64,000 bases of DNA. Source: Pseudoalteromonas aurantia 208. GTDB lineage: Bacteria > Pseudomonadota > Gammaproteobacteria > Enterobacterales > Alteromonadaceae. Position 1 is the stretch's first letter. Every line of letters starts with the position of its first letter. The notes beneath the pieces are model-generated. The model had not been told where the DNA came from, made no database searches, and saw nothing but the letters and a program-made list of their open reading frames with translations. The stretch is taken from contig NZ_AQGV01000015.1 of NCBI RefSeq assembly GCF_014858725.1, forward strand, positions 992,001-1,056,000, read 5' to 3'. Of this stretch, positions 1-9,492 are shown one piece after another. A program made the position numbers and the translations under genes.

Positions 1-267
1 CGTGCTTCGCTTCGTTTATATCAGCCAGCCTTATTTGAGAAAGGCATTTATTACGTATTACGTCAGGGTCATCAGCTGTATTTGTATTGTTATTACACCG
101 ACAGACAAGAAAACGTGAGAGTTAGAGCGTTAGGTACGTATCTTTATGATATTAACGTTCCACTTTCGCTAAGTACTGACTGGCGAGGAGAGCATATACT
201 CATTAATAAAGTGGATGGAATAGAAACGGACATTGTGTTACATCACTTTACTCCAAAGACGCAATGA
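1..267 (+). CDS. C-terminal fragment of an unidentified protein (cut by window start)
   Basis: The reading frame is open from the first base of the window to a TGA at 265-267, giving about 88 residues with no start codon needed. This is therefore the 3' end of a gene that begins outside. The fragment is rich in Tyr, Leu and Arg (RLYQPALF near its start) and shows no motif I recognise, no membrane segment and no repeat. Its last 20 bases overlap the stop end of the convergent Sel1/TonB-like gene. The function is unknown. A TTG at 82 could be read as a start but has no reason to be preferred over a partial gene. Confidence 0.5.
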   Translation, partial: RASLRLYQPALFEKGIYYVLRQGHQLYLYCYYTDRQENVRVRALGTYLYDINVPLSLSTDWRGEHILINKVDGIETDIVLHHFTPKTQ

Positions 268-1594
268 ACGAATCAATCTGATGAGTAGACCATGCTCTAG
301 AAAGAGCCGATTTTTTGGCCTTTAACGCGAGTGCTTTAGCTGCAGGTTGAACTGGGGCTAGTTGCGCTTGATAAAGTAGTAGAGTGGGGTGGTCATTATC
401 TAAAGCGCGTGCTTTGTTTATCCATTTATGTATTGTTTCACTTGCGGTGTCATTGCGTATCAGCTCCTTGATGAGTGTCAACTGAGCTCTGAGGTGTTGC
501 TGTTGTGCTGCACGCTTAAGCCATTTAATGCCTTTATTTGGTGCATAATAACTTTCAGTTTTTTGTAAATAACTAAGTCCGAGCCTGAATTGCGCTGCCG
601 CTAGGTTGTGGTCTGCGGCTTTATGTAGCCAATTTTGGCCAACCAGTTTATTCGGGTGCGATGTTTCTGTGCTCATTAAGCTGGTGGCGAGTTTATATTG
701 AGCTAAAGGATAATTGTTCTTGGCTGCGGCTAATAATAAGGCTGCATCTGCATTATCATCTCGCCAGTGATATTTTAATAGCCTGCTTGCATTATACTTA
801 TCAGAGTTTAACCATTGAGAAATGTAATATTGTATTTTGCCGTTTCCTTGTTCTGCAGCATCAATATGTTGTGTTATTTCTCGTTGATACTCTTTTCTCT
901 GTGCTCCCAAACTTTTGTCATATTGCTTACCTTTGAAAGTGGTGAAATGGTATGTCAAAGAACGATTGAATATCGGGGTCGTAACATCGTATTTCCAATG
1001 TGTTAAAGCATTCAGAATACTGGCTGTAAAGGTATTCTTTGGGTGACTGTCAACAATAGATATATCTGTGACATTACCATTGTCGTCAATATCAAATTCG
1101 GCCCATACCCAACCTTCAAGTCCTAGTCGCCGAGCTTCATCTGGATATTTTGGGGGAACATAAGTTGTTCTAGACAGAGAGGGGGTGGAATTGGGCGTCA
1201 AAGCAGGAAAGAGCAGTTTAGAAATAACATCGTAAGAATAGAGTTTTTGTAATGTTTGGTACATATCGGTCATAGCATGAGGGTCATTATAACTTTGTAA
1301 TACCAGCTGTGCCGTCTGTTGCGCATCGTGTGAACCAAACTCACCAGCAAGCATGAACCATGCATAAGCACGAGGTTTACTTTGTGTGACCCCTTGACCA
1401 TGTAAAGACATGACGGCCAAATTATACATCGCATCAGCATTACCTAACTGTGCTAATTGCTCGAATGAGTTATACGCAGAGCGGTAGTTTTTATTCTGGT
1501 AAGCGACAGTAGCACTATATAAATCTGCAAATACGACTTGGCTTTTAATTACTAAGCAGATGCTTAGTATGACAATCAGTCGGTTGAAATTCAT
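248..1594 (-). CDS. Secreted Sel1-repeat protein with a TonB C-terminal-like domain
   Basis: The 448-residue protein starts with a hydrophobic signal peptide (about residues 1-23, ending VVFA), so it probably acts in the periplasm. Residues about 30-110 hold TPR/Sel1-like helices (GNADAMYNLAVMSLHGQGV). Residues about 145-215 resemble the TonB C-terminal domain (PPKYPDEARRLGLEGWVWAE, then FDIDDNGNVTDI), and residues about 285-390 hold further Sel1 repeats. The TonB fold normally binds the TonB box of outer-membrane receptors. Here it sits between Sel1 repeats, with a cleavable-looking signal instead of the long Pro-rich spacer of true TonB. Its neighbour on the same strand is a TonB-dependent receptor, but a strong terminator separates them. 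A role as an accessory energy transducer or scaffold is inference; the domain assignments are fairly secure. Confidence 0.8.
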   Translation of the reverse strand: MNFNRLIVILSICLVIKSQVVFADLYSATVAYQNKNYRSAYNSFEQLAQLGNADAMYNLAVMSLHGQGVTQSKPRAYAWFMLAGEFGSHDAQQTAQLVLQSYNDPHAMTDMYQTLQKLYSYDVISKLLFPALTPNSTPSLSRTTYVPPKYPDEARRLGLEGWVWAEFDIDDNGNVTDISIVDSHPKNTFTASILNALTHWKYDVTTPIFNRSLTYHFTTFKGKQYDKSLGAQRKEYQREITQHIDAAEQGNGKIQYYISQWLNSDKYNASRLLKYHWRDDNADAALLLAAAKNNYPLAQYKLATSLMSTETSHPNKLVGQNWLHKAADHNLAAAQFRLGLSYLQKTESYYAPNKGIKWLKRAAQQQHLRAQLTLIKELIRNDTASETIHKWINKARALDNDHPTLLLYQAQLAPVQPAAKALALKAKKSALSRAWSTHQIDSFIASLE

Positions 1595-1719
1595 AGTGCC
1601 TTATTGATTTATGATGAAAAGATAACAGGGCGGATAACCCAATAATTTCCTTACAATCGATTGTACTGTTTTATTTTATAAATACCAGTTTCCGAACCTA
1701 TATCAGGTGGATAAAAGAA

Positions 1720-1747
1720 AAAGCTGATAGCAACTGCTATCAGCTTT
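1720..1747 (-). terminator. Rho-independent terminator of the TonB receptor gene
   Basis: A perfect 13-bp inverted repeat (AAAGCTGATAGCA / TGCTATCAGCTTT) encloses a 2-base loop. Read on the minus strand it is followed by a T-rich run (TTCTTTTAT). It lies about 60 bases beyond the stop codon of the receptor gene at 1811. Confidence 0.8.
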
Positions 1748-1810
1748 TGCCCCGGGCAAGGAGCGTCCATCCATGGATAGTCGAATCTGTGTTAGCTATA
1801 CAATCTTCGA

Positions 1811-4369
1811 CTAGAAGTTAAATCTAATACCAGCAACAAAGCGACGGCCATCGGCATACACACCCGTGAGAGCATGCTCAACGCCCTCTTCTTGGTAACT
1901 AAACGTATGCTCGTCTGTTAAGTTAACGGCTTCAAAAACAGCGGTAATATTTTCGGTAACGTTGTAACTCAGTGTTGCGTCAATTTGGCCATAGGCATCT
2001 TGGTATCCTGGCCATGCTCTACCAGTATCATACCCTGTTCGGTAGTTGTATGAAATTCGACCGCTATATGTCTCTGTTTCATAATACGTACTAAAGTTGA
2101 ACGTACTTTCAGATATGCCAGGAATAAGAATATCATTACCGTCAACATCTTTGGACTCGCCATCTACGTAGGTGTAATTGGCTGAGATACCGAACCCTTC
2201 AGATATTTCAGTTTGAAAGCCTAATTCTAAGCCTTGTAAGGTGCCAGACGGACCGTTAATCGGACGACTAATCTCAATCGGCACACCGTCAAATATTTCT
2301 GTTTGCGTATTATTCCCAAGTGTTGATTGCAAATCCTTATAGAATATCGCCGCTGAGAATATGCCAGCTTCAGAGAAGTACCATTCATATCCAATGTCAA
2401 ATTGCGTGGCACGATATGGATCAATTTTTGAATTGCCACCAGTTCCAACACGCGTTTCAGTATTGTAAGTTGTGGCATTGGTCATTGCTGCATAGTCAGG
2501 GCGAGTCATAACTCTCGCTGCGCCAAAGCGCAGTAACATATCTTCATCAAGGTCAATGGCAAGGTTAATACTGGGTAAAATATCAAAATAGCTGGTGTCT
2601 TCTTCTTTCCAAACTTTAGCATCAGCCGGGCCGACATAAGCACCGGTTGTCTGTTGTGTTTCTACCAACCTGACACCAAGGTTACCGCGCATACCTTCAA
2701 CATCTATATCTGCTTTAATATAACCGGCCAAAATCTCTTCTTTGATAGCGAAGTTACTATCGTGAAGCAATCCGTATTGCCAATCTAGCGCATCGCCAGC
2801 TGCACGTGTTGTAGTGAGGTCTGTCATTGCATAATTTCGTAACGTGTCGTTTGTACCAATGCCAGACAAAAAGTCACTGGGGGAGGCAAATGAATAGTCA
2901 GCTAAACTCCAGTTTAAGTCCGTTCGTGTTTGTGAACGTAAGCGAACATTTTCTCTTTTATGGTCTCGATACTTAGCACCTATCTTAATTTTGCTAAACA
3001 CAGCTAAGTCAACCGGTCGTTCAAAATCAGTTTGAAGATAGTACTCTTTATCCAATGCATCGTTGCTGTCATAACGTAAGAAGCCGAGGTCCCATTTACT
3101 GCCATCAGCAGGGTCATTGGCATAGCTGGTTCCAATGCTTTCTTTTTGTGACGCATTAAAGCTATGAACAGCATTGCCTTCCCATCCCACACTCCGGTCT
3201 GTTTGTGTTCCACCAGAGCCTTCCGTGACACCTATGTGGTATGAAGAACTCCACAGTTCACCTTCATGATCTAATTTTAAGTCATAAGATTTGGTTTTGA
3301 GCTTTGAATTACGAATTTTCGTTTCATCAAGAATATTATTGCCGTCAGGAGAAAGGCCCATTGTGCCCGCTTGTGCAAACTTCCCTACTTTGTCGTGTTC
3401 AACAACGTCTAAAGAGGTGTATTGAGAGTTACCATAGCCTGGAAGCCAGAGAAAGTTCTGGTTTGCATTGTTAGCCTCCATTGTAGAATCTAGCGCGTTG
3501 AAAGTAATATCTGTGTTGTCAGATGGACGATACTGAAGTGTTAAGTTGAACCCCGTTCTAATGCGTTCTTGAGTGAACATGGCTGAGCCACCACCACCGG
3601 GCGTATACACATTGTTTATTTCAGTACCATCTTCTAAGGTAATGTCACGATGTGACCAGCTCCATGCTTCGATACCATCGCGTCGTAAGTTTCGTTCTTG
3701 CCTAAATACGGAAATTAAAGCACCAAATTTTTCTTCACTGTCTTTCCAGCTATACAAACCCGCTACTTGAGGGTCGGTTTCGCCAGAAATTTCACTGTGC
3801 TGCATAAGAACTGAGCCCGCAATCTTATTGGCATCAAGATCGAGTGGTTTTCGAGTACGTACAATTACTGTACCACCAATAGACCCCTCATCTATATCGG
3901 CTTCTGGTGATTTGTATACCTCTAGGCCTGAAACAATTTCTGATGGCAACATGGTGTAGTTAAAGCCTCGGCTGGCTGACGAGTCGACCCACCAATCTGC
4001 AGAACCAACGGCTTGGCCATTTAATAGGGTTCTATTTTGATTCTCTGATGTACCTCGGATACTGATGCGCTCGCCTTCACCAAAGTTTCTACTCATTGAT
4101 ACACCGGTAATACGCTGTAGCGATTCGGCAACATTTTGGTCTGGAAACTTACCTATGTCTTCAGAAGTGACGGCATCGACGATAGAATTTGCGTAGCGTT
4201 TAGTATTGATTGACTTAACCACGCTGCCACGAATACCTCGTACTTGAATTACTTCTACTTCATCTGTTTTTGCACCCGCTGCATGTGCAAATGAAGAAAC
4301 TCCGGCTGTTGATGTCATTAACAGGCTGCTAATGATTAAAGTAAGTTTGTTTTTCTTATTGGTGAGCAT
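1811..4369 (-). CDS. TonB-dependent outer-membrane receptor (Xanthomonas/Caulobacter-type)
   Basis: This is a 22-strand outer-membrane transporter driven by TonB, of about 852 residues. The start is placed at the ATG at 4369 because AAGGGG lies 8 bases before it; an upstream in-frame ATG at 4432 lacks a ribosome site. The signal peptide spans about residues 1-31 (SSFAHA). The plug domain carries FPDQNVAESLQRITGVS and ISIRGTSENQNRTLLNG, and the barrel ends in Phe (FVAGIRFNF), as required for outer-membrane assembly. The plug matches the large TonB-Xanth-Caul family, many members of which import oligosaccharides or other complex nutrients. The substrate cannot be read here because no hydrolase or inner-membrane transporter is clustered with it. 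Its own terminator follows at 1720-1747. Confidence 0.9.
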   Translation of the reverse strand: MLTNKKNKLTLIISSLLMTSTAGVSSFAHAAGAKTDEVEVIQVRGIRGSVVKSINTKRYANSIVDAVTSEDIGKFPDQNVAESLQRITGVSMSRNFGEGERISIRGTSENQNRTLLNGQAVGSADWWVDSSASRGFNYTMLPSEIVSGLEVYKSPEADIDEGSIGGTVIVRTRKPLDLDANKIAGSVLMQHSEISGETDPQVAGLYSWKDSEEKFGALISVFRQERNLRRDGIEAWSWSHRDITLEDGTEINNVYTPGGGGSAMFTQERIRTGFNLTLQYRPSDNTDITFNALDSTMEANNANQNFLWLPGYGNSQYTSLDVVEHDKVGKFAQAGTMGLSPDGNNILDETKIRNSKLKTKSYDLKLDHEGELWSSSYHIGVTEGSGGTQTDRSVGWEGNAVHSFNASQKESIGTSYANDPADGSKWDLGFLRYDSNDALDKEYYLQTDFERPVDLAVFSKIKIGAKYRDHKRENVRLRSQTRTDLNWSLADYSFASPSDFLSGIGTNDTLRNYAMTDLTTTRAAGDALDWQYGLLHDSNFAIKEEILAGYIKADIDVEGMRGNLGVRLVETQQTTGAYVGPADAKVWKEEDTSYFDILPSINLAIDLDEDMLLRFGAARVMTRPDYAAMTNATTYNTETRVGTGGNSKIDPYRATQFDIGYEWYFSEAGIFSAAIFYKDLQSTLGNNTQTEIFDGVPIEISRPINGPSGTLQGLELGFQTEISEGFGISANYTYVDGESKDVDGNDILIPGISESTFNFSTYYETETYSGRISYNYRTGYDTGRAWPGYQDAYGQIDATLSYNVTENITAVFEAVNLTDEHTFSYQEEGVEHALTGVYADGRRFVAGIRFNF

Positions 4370-4609
4370 GTTTAGTCCCCTTGGTTGCATTTTATATATG
4401 TAATTGGTATTGCGACTAAGGCTATTAAACACGCTGTAAAAAATTAAATCTTGAATTGAAATGATTAATTGTGAAAGATGGTTTTTTGTTTTTTGATATT
4501 ATTAAAATTAATAATATCAATTGCTTGCATGGTTGTTGGTTTGGTTTTTTGCTTTTTGAGTAATATTACCCAGAAAAAACAGTGAGCGCAGTGGTTGCTT
4601 TCACAAGTA

Positions 4610-4651
4610 GAAATAGCGATAAGGAGGGTTTAGGCCGCTTAACGCTATTTC
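4610..4651 (-). terminator. Hairpin downstream of the ThrE-like gene
   Basis: GAAATAGCGATAAG and CTTAACGCTATTTC form a 14-bp stem with one mismatch and a 14-base loop, 12 bases beyond the stop of the exporter gene. There is no T-run on either strand, so it may be an mRNA-end stabiliser rather than an intrinsic terminator. Confidence 0.45.
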
Positions 4652-4662
4652 ACATAAGTGAG

Positions 4663-5925
4663 TTAGAGGCTCTTTTTAGGAGGAAGCGCGACATTGGCAA
4701 ATATAAGTCCTGCCACTAACGACATGAAGATGAGGAATGTCTGTTGTCCTATATGATCTGCGTGTAAAAAGCTTTGCCCTTCAATAAGAGAGTTTAAACC
4801 GATATACGTCTTTGACCCAGGAACGAGTACAATGAGACCTTGCATTGCAACAATAGAAGCTGGTGCATTCACCATACGATTGAAGAAGTTACTAAACACA
4901 CCGACGGCAAAGGCGCCGACAAAGGCACCGATTGAATAATCAAAATAAAGCGCTGCGCTGACACTGGCACCATAGGCTATAAAACCAGAAGCGATAGACC
5001 AACTAGCATGCTTTAGTTTGGTTCGGAAGATCACGATGAGACTGGTACACAGAAGTAAAATGGCTAACCAAGCAGTCCATTTTGGTAACGGCTCAGGCTG
5101 AACAAAGTCGGTAATGCCAAAAAGAGCAAAGCCAAGACTCATTCCGAGGAATGCGCCAAAGTAGAGCTTGAACAATAGCATGAGGGCATCCATAACACGT
5201 GCTGTACCAGATACCAGATGTCTTGCTGATAGTTCAGCAAATGCGAGCGCGAGCGCTAAGCCTGGGATAAATACAATAATGGCCGAGAGCACCACGAGCC
5301 GAATGTTAATGCTTGGGTCGATATAGCGACTGATAGCACATGCGCCTAATGCTGCAACAATTGCAACGAGCGGTTCTAACATATGTGTGACGCGTTTGGA
5401 GCGAGCAGACCATATTACAAAAATAAAGACTAGAATTGAGAATAACCCAGACCATAAAACGTCGTTCCAACTAGTGCCCATTAACATGGCAAAAGCAGCA
5501 CCAGAAATAGAAAAAGCGGTACCAGTGAGGAGTTTACTGTATGGATTAAGTTGTTCACTAATATTGTCTAAACACGTATCAGCCTCATCAATTGATAGCT
5601 CACCAGCCAACATACGAGACACAATTTCGTCGGTATCAGCAAGACTACCTAAATCGTGGTCGCCCGGTTCTACTCGTGCGACGTGAGTGTATTCATCCTC
5701 ATGGCCTTCAGACCAAATAACAAAGGTAACTGAAGTTGGAGACATAACAAAAGCCGACTTAAGATCTAAGTGGGTTGCGACTTCCATTAAATGAGCTTCA
5801 AGGCGATAAGCTGGCGTGCCATATTTATGAAGCATCTTGCCAAGTTTCACAATAAGCTTTCGTTTTTGGGTAAAGGTAGCTGTGTTCAACGGTGTTAAAC
5901 CTAAAATGATAAAAAGACTACGCAA
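4663..5925 (-). CDS. ThrE-family threonine/serine exporter-like membrane protein
   Basis: The 420-residue inner-membrane protein has a soluble N-terminal part (GKMLHKYGTPAYRLEAHL, about residues 29-46) typical of the ThrE/DUF1212 domain. About ten membrane segments follow, the last five forming the second ThrE-like half. Corynebacterial ThrE exports threonine and serine; in proteobacteria the two halves are often separate genes, whereas here they are fused. Substrate specificity is inferred from family only. The start is uncertain: the frame opens at a TTG (5925) with no ribosome site, and the TTG at 5889 has TTTTAGG about 10 bases upstream and is at least as likely. The gene stands alone and is divergent from the chemoreceptor gene. 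Confidence 0.8.
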   Translation of the reverse strand: MRSLFIILGLTPLNTATFTQKRKLIVKLGKMLHKYGTPAYRLEAHLMEVATHLDLKSAFVMSPTSVTFVIWSEGHEDEYTHVARVEPGDHDLGSLADTDEIVSRMLAGELSIDEADTCLDNISEQLNPYSKLLTGTAFSISGAAFAMLMGTSWNDVLWSGLFSILVFIFVIWSARSKRVTHMLEPLVAIVAALGACAISRYIDPSINIRLVVLSAIIVFIPGLALALAFAELSARHLVSGTARVMDALMLLFKLYFGAFLGMSLGFALFGITDFVQPEPLPKWTAWLAILLLCTSLIVIFRTKLKHASWSIASGFIAYGASVSAALYFDYSIGAFVGAFAVGVFSNFFNRMVNAPASIVAMQGLIVLVPGSKTYIGLNSLIEGQSFLHADHIGQQTFLIFMSLVAGLIFANVALPPKKSL

Positions 5926-6243
5926 TTCGTTGCGTCGCGATACCTTATATAGTCTAGTTAATTATAAAAATTAACTCTAATAATGGTAGATTTCTGCGCA
6001 TTTTAATCGCTTTTATCGCAAAGTCTAGGTCATTTATCGAATTTAATTTGCATTTTTATAGGGTTGATAAATTACTCGGGTAAATATGCGTTTTCAACCT
6101 TAAAATATGCAGTTAATTTCATAAATTTTATTGTATTAACCATATGAAAATAATTGAATATTTTGCATTTATTTGATTTGGGTCCAATTTTATTCTCAAT
6201 CTTCACTTATACTAGTTCTAATAGAATAGTCGTAGGTGCGAAT
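5926..6243. other. Divergent intergenic region, AT-rich
   Basis: These 318 bases separate the ThrE-like gene from the chemoreceptor gene. They are strongly AT-rich (for example the stretch at 5955-6010 and 6030-6180) and must hold both promoters. I see no clear operator, repeat or small gene. A reading frame continuing upstream of 6244 exists but lacks a ribosome site. Confidence 0.5.
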
Positions 6244-8202
6244 ATGTTAGGTATGATTGAAGGTATGGCGCTGGGTAAGCAGTTAAGATTGTCATTCTCA
6301 TTGCTAATTATTTTGTTAGTGGTGGTCAGTGTGTCTGGGTATTACGGTTTAAGTTCGGCGCAAAGTGGCTTCACCAGTTATCGAAGCTTAGCGCTGGAAA
6401 CGAATTTATCGGGCCGGATGCAAGCGAATTTACTTTACGCAAGAATTGGCGTGATAAAATATCTATCAGATAGTAGCCCTGCAATTGTTAAACAATATGA
6501 CGAACGAATGGACAAGTTACAAGGTTTCTTTTTAGAAGCGAAAACGAAAGTGACCGATCGTCAGCGTCGTCAAATATTGGAAAAAAGCAGTGATTTGCTC
6601 ACAGAATATGATCGCGCATTCAAAGAAGTGCAAGGGCTCATCTCGCAACGTCATAATGTTGTCAATAATGAGTTAAACCCGCAAGGGAAAGACATTCGAG
6701 AGCAATTTACACGATTACTAGATAAACTAAATAATGAACAACGTTCTCAAGAGTTATATGCCATAGCCAAAGCCGAAGAGTTTTTACTTTTGGGGCGTTT
6801 GTACGTTGTTAAATACTTAGTGACGAATAGTGATACTGATAGAAACCGTGCAGAATCTGAGCTCAAAGAAAAATTGATGCGGGCACTTGATGGCACTGTG
6901 AGTCAATACCCTGAAATCTCACCTGAGCTGGCTCAAATTAAATCGTCTGTGAAAAGTTACCTCGCGTCTTTTGACAAAGTTACCAGAATTATCTCAACAA
7001 GAAACGGTCTTATCTCTGCAAAACTGAATCCAATTGGTGCTGAAATTGCTGAACAGTTAGAGGAGTTAAAACTGGGAGTCAAAGCGAAGCAAGATGAAAT
7101 AGGTCCAAAAGTAAAAGGTACAACGGAGTTTCTGTTGAGCTTAGTGAGTATTATTTCTGTTATAGCTGTGATTGGTGGCATATTCTTGGCCATTGTATTA
7201 CCCAGAGTGATCCGTAAACCGATTGGTGGAGAACCGCTTGAAATTGCGGCCGTAGCTGAGTGTATTGCTAATGGCGACTTTACGCAAAAGTTTGATGGAA
7301 AGTCTGAAAGTACCGGTATTTATGCGTCTATGGCGGCTATGTCAGATAATTTGAGCATGGCTATTTCAGGTGTAGTAAGCACGGGACATCGATTAACTGA
7401 ACAAGCTCAGTTATCAGCGATGATCGCTGGTGAAACGCAAGATGTGGTGTCTCAGCAAAAAGATCGCAGCGCCCAAATTGCCACAGCTTTAAATGAAATG
7501 GCATATAGCATTCAGGAAGTCGTTAAGCTTTCAAGTAGCTCGGCATCCTCGGCGAATGACGCAAAAGTTTCAGCTGAAGGCGGTTTATCATTGATTGAGC
7601 AAATGGTATCGGCGATTGAGCGATTATCTTCAACCATAGAAAACGCGATGCAGGATATAAAAACACTGGCCCAAAGCAGTCAAAATATTGGTGCAGTAGT
7701 AGAGGTTATTGGTAACATTTCAGAGCAAACGAATTTACTTGCATTGAACGCCGCAATTGAAGCAGCGAGAGCTGGAGAGCAAGGCCGAGGCTTTGCTGTG
7801 GTGGCAGATGAAGTAAGAAGTCTTGCTAAACGGACTCAAGATTCAACGACCGAAATCCAGACCATGATAGAGTCTTTGCAATCAGGTACTAATAAAGCGG
7901 TGGCGAGCATGAATGAAAGTTCAAGTGAAGCGTTGAATACCGTGGAGCTGTCGTCTGAAACAAAAGAATCACTGGATAAAATATTAGGTAAAATTAGTGT
8001 CATTAACGATATGAATAATCAAGTTGCAGTTGCCATTAATGAACAGTCGACAGTGTGTGAGGATATCAATCAAAACATTACATTTTTAACTGATTCAGCT
8101 GAATTGAGTGAGCAAACGAGCAATAAATCAGCGGCAGCCAGTGAGGAGCTCAAAGGGTTAGCAGATCAGTTACAAGACATTGCTGGCAACTTTAAAGTAT
8201 AA
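6244..8202 (+). CDS. Methyl-accepting chemotaxis protein with helical periplasmic sensor
   Basis: This membrane chemoreceptor of 652 residues signals through CheA/CheW. The start is taken at the ATG at 6244 (TAGGTG just upstream, immediately followed by the basic-hydrophobic N-terminus); 30 residues further upstream are open but implausible. It has TM1 at about 15-35, a long all-helical periplasmic region of about 250 residues with two similar halves (compare RMQANLLYARIGVIKYLS and EEFLLLGRLYVVKYLV) that fits the HBM helical-bimodular ligand domain, TM2 at about 298-320, a HAMP-like linker, and then the signalling coiled coil with the conserved hairpin tip (EQTNLLALNAAIEAARAGEQ, from about residue 494). 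HBM receptors such as McpS bind organic acids; the ligand here is unknown. It is a single-gene unit. Confidence 0.92.
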   Translation: MLGMIEGMALGKQLRLSFSLLIILLVVVSVSGYYGLSSAQSGFTSYRSLALETNLSGRMQANLLYARIGVIKYLSDSSPAIVKQYDERMDKLQGFFLEAKTKVTDRQRRQILEKSSDLLTEYDRAFKEVQGLISQRHNVVNNELNPQGKDIREQFTRLLDKLNNEQRSQELYAIAKAEEFLLLGRLYVVKYLVTNSDTDRNRAESELKEKLMRALDGTVSQYPEISPELAQIKSSVKSYLASFDKVTRIISTRNGLISAKLNPIGAEIAEQLEELKLGVKAKQDEIGPKVKGTTEFLLSLVSIISVIAVIGGIFLAIVLPRVIRKPIGGEPLEIAAVAECIANGDFTQKFDGKSESTGIYASMAAMSDNLSMAISGVVSTGHRLTEQAQLSAMIAGETQDVVSQQKDRSAQIATALNEMAYSIQEVVKLSSSSASSANDAKVSAEGGLSLIEQMVSAIERLSSTIENAMQDIKTLAQSSQNIGAVVEVIGNISEQTNLLALNAAIEAARAGEQGRGFAVVADEVRSLAKRTQDSTTEIQTMIESLQSGTNKAVASMNESSSEALNTVELSSETKESLDKILGKISVINDMNNQVAVAINEQSTVCEDINQNITFLTDSAELSEQTSNKSAAASEELKGLADQLQDIAGNFKV

Positions 8203-8210
8203 GGGAGCAC

Positions 8211-8249
8211 ATTACTGAAGCATGACTCCACGTGTTAGGCTTCAGTAAT
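8211..8249. terminator. Inverted repeat between convergent genes
   Basis: ATTACTGAAGC and GCTTCAGTAAT form a perfect 11-bp stem around a 17-base loop, between the chemoreceptor stop and the glycosyltransferase stop. There is no T-tract on either side, so it is a probable but non-canonical bidirectional terminator. Confidence 0.5.
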
Positions 8250-8265
8250 ACATATCTATGTATGA

Positions 8266-9492
8266 TCAATGCTTGTTTTTGGCTTCGATCCATTGGGCCA
8301 TATACTTGGTGCTTTGCATGGTGTGATGTTTGAGCATTTGACCGGTAAAGTTTTGGTTTCGGTGCTCGTTTAAGTGCGCAATAGTGCGTTGAATTTTGTC
8401 AAGCAATTGAGTTTCTAATTGCCTACTATCATAGTGATGTTCAAGTAACTTGTTGCCGGCATTTTGAGCGTCATTGTAGCGTGTTGGCGATTGATATAAA
8501 GCAATGGCTTGTTGGGCAAACTCTTCTGCTGAATCAGCTATGGCGCCATGCCATGCTAGAGTACCATGCATACCTTCGGCACCAATACTAGTCGTAACAC
8601 AGGGGGTTTGCGTGATCATTGCTTCAAGTAGCTTGCCTTTAATACCTGCACCGAAACGAAGAGGAGACAAACACACTCTACTTTTTTGCATAACTTCCAG
8701 TGCGTTTTCAGCCCATCCTTTAATCAAAAAACCCGTTTTAGTGTTGTTAAGAGCAGTGGCCTTTGGGGGAGGATAAGAGCCATAAATATGTAATTCAGCA
8801 TTTGGCAGCGATTTTCTGATCAGAGGCCAGATCTCTTGTAAATACAATACGGCATCCCAATTCGGCGCGTGACGAAAGTTGCCAATGGTCATAAAATGTT
8901 GACGCTGTTCAAAGCTTGGGACATTTTTATTTATTTTATCCAAGTCGACCATAAAAGGTAAATGATGCAGTAATGTGTTATCCACTTTAAAAACAGACGC
9001 CAATAAGGTCATTTCATAGCTAGAAATAATCAAACTCATGTCGCAGCGTAATATTGCGGCAATTTCTCGCTTAGCGAGTGAACTCATCAGGTCATTGTGT
9101 GTAAATGAGCGCTGAGCTTTATGGGCATCATGGCGTGCATTTCGTAAGCATTGTAAATCTTCAGTATCGAGGATTTTAAGCGCGTTAGGTGCATACTTAT
9201 CAACTCGCCAGCCAAATTGCTCTTCCATCATAAACCGATCAAACATGACGATATCGGGTGCGAACGATTGAACATACGTATCAAAGCTAGCACAATTAAG
9301 GGTAATACTCTTGGTGGTTATGTCTTCATATGATAAGTCAATCATATGCTCTGTAACTTGAGCTGGGCTGGCAAACTCAACTTGCCATTGTTGTTTTTTG
9401 AAGAACCGCAAAATAGACATCATATGACTACCTGCAGCTGATGAGTTAGGCTCTGGCCATACATAGCCAATCACCAATACTTTTTTACTCAT
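8266..9492 (-). CDS. Glycosyltransferase, GT-B fold (family 4-like)
   Basis: The 408-residue cytoplasmic protein has two Rossmann-like halves. The N-terminal half begins KVLVIGYVWPEPNSSAAGSH; the C-terminal nucleotide-sugar half includes MTIGNFRHAPNWDAV and the donor-site segment LSPLRFGAGIKGKLLEAM with TSIGAEGM after it, a pattern shared by GT4 and related glycosyltransferases. The sugar donor and acceptor are unknown, and no polysaccharide cluster surrounds it. Its ATG overlaps the stop of the upstream LacI-type regulator by 4 bases (ATGA), so the two are translationally coupled. A stand-alone glycosyltransferase in tandem with a sugar-type regulator is unusual. Confidence 0.85.
   Translation of the reverse strand: MSKKVLVIGYVWPEPNSSAAGSHMMSILRFFKKQQWQVEFASPAQVTEHMIDLSYEDITTKSITLNCASFDTYVQSFAPDIVMFDRFMMEEQFGWRVDKYAPNALKILDTEDLQCLRNARHDAHKAQRSFTHNDLMSSLAKREIAAILRCDMSLIISSYEMTLLASVFKVDNTLLHHLPFMVDLDKINKNVPSFEQRQHFMTIGNFRHAPNWDAVLYLQEIWPLIRKSLPNAELHIYGSYPPPKATALNNTKTGFLIKGWAENALEVMQKSRVCLSPLRFGAGIKGKLLEAMITQTPCVTTSIGAEGMHGTLAWHGAIADSAEEFAQQAIALYQSPTRYNDAQNAGNKLLEHHYDSRQLETQLLDKIQRTIAHLNEHRNQNFTGQMLKHHTMQSTKYMAQWIEAKNKH

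Noticed and set aside
661..1006. Plus-strand ORFs inside the Sel1/TonB-like gene
   Set aside because: They are antisense shadows of a well-supported gene, without ribosome sites or domains; similar shadows occur inside most large genes here.
6154..6243. N-terminal extension of the chemoreceptor
   Set aside because: The extra 30 codons lack a ribosome site and precede a typical chemoreceptor N-terminus with its own TAGGTG before ATG 6244.
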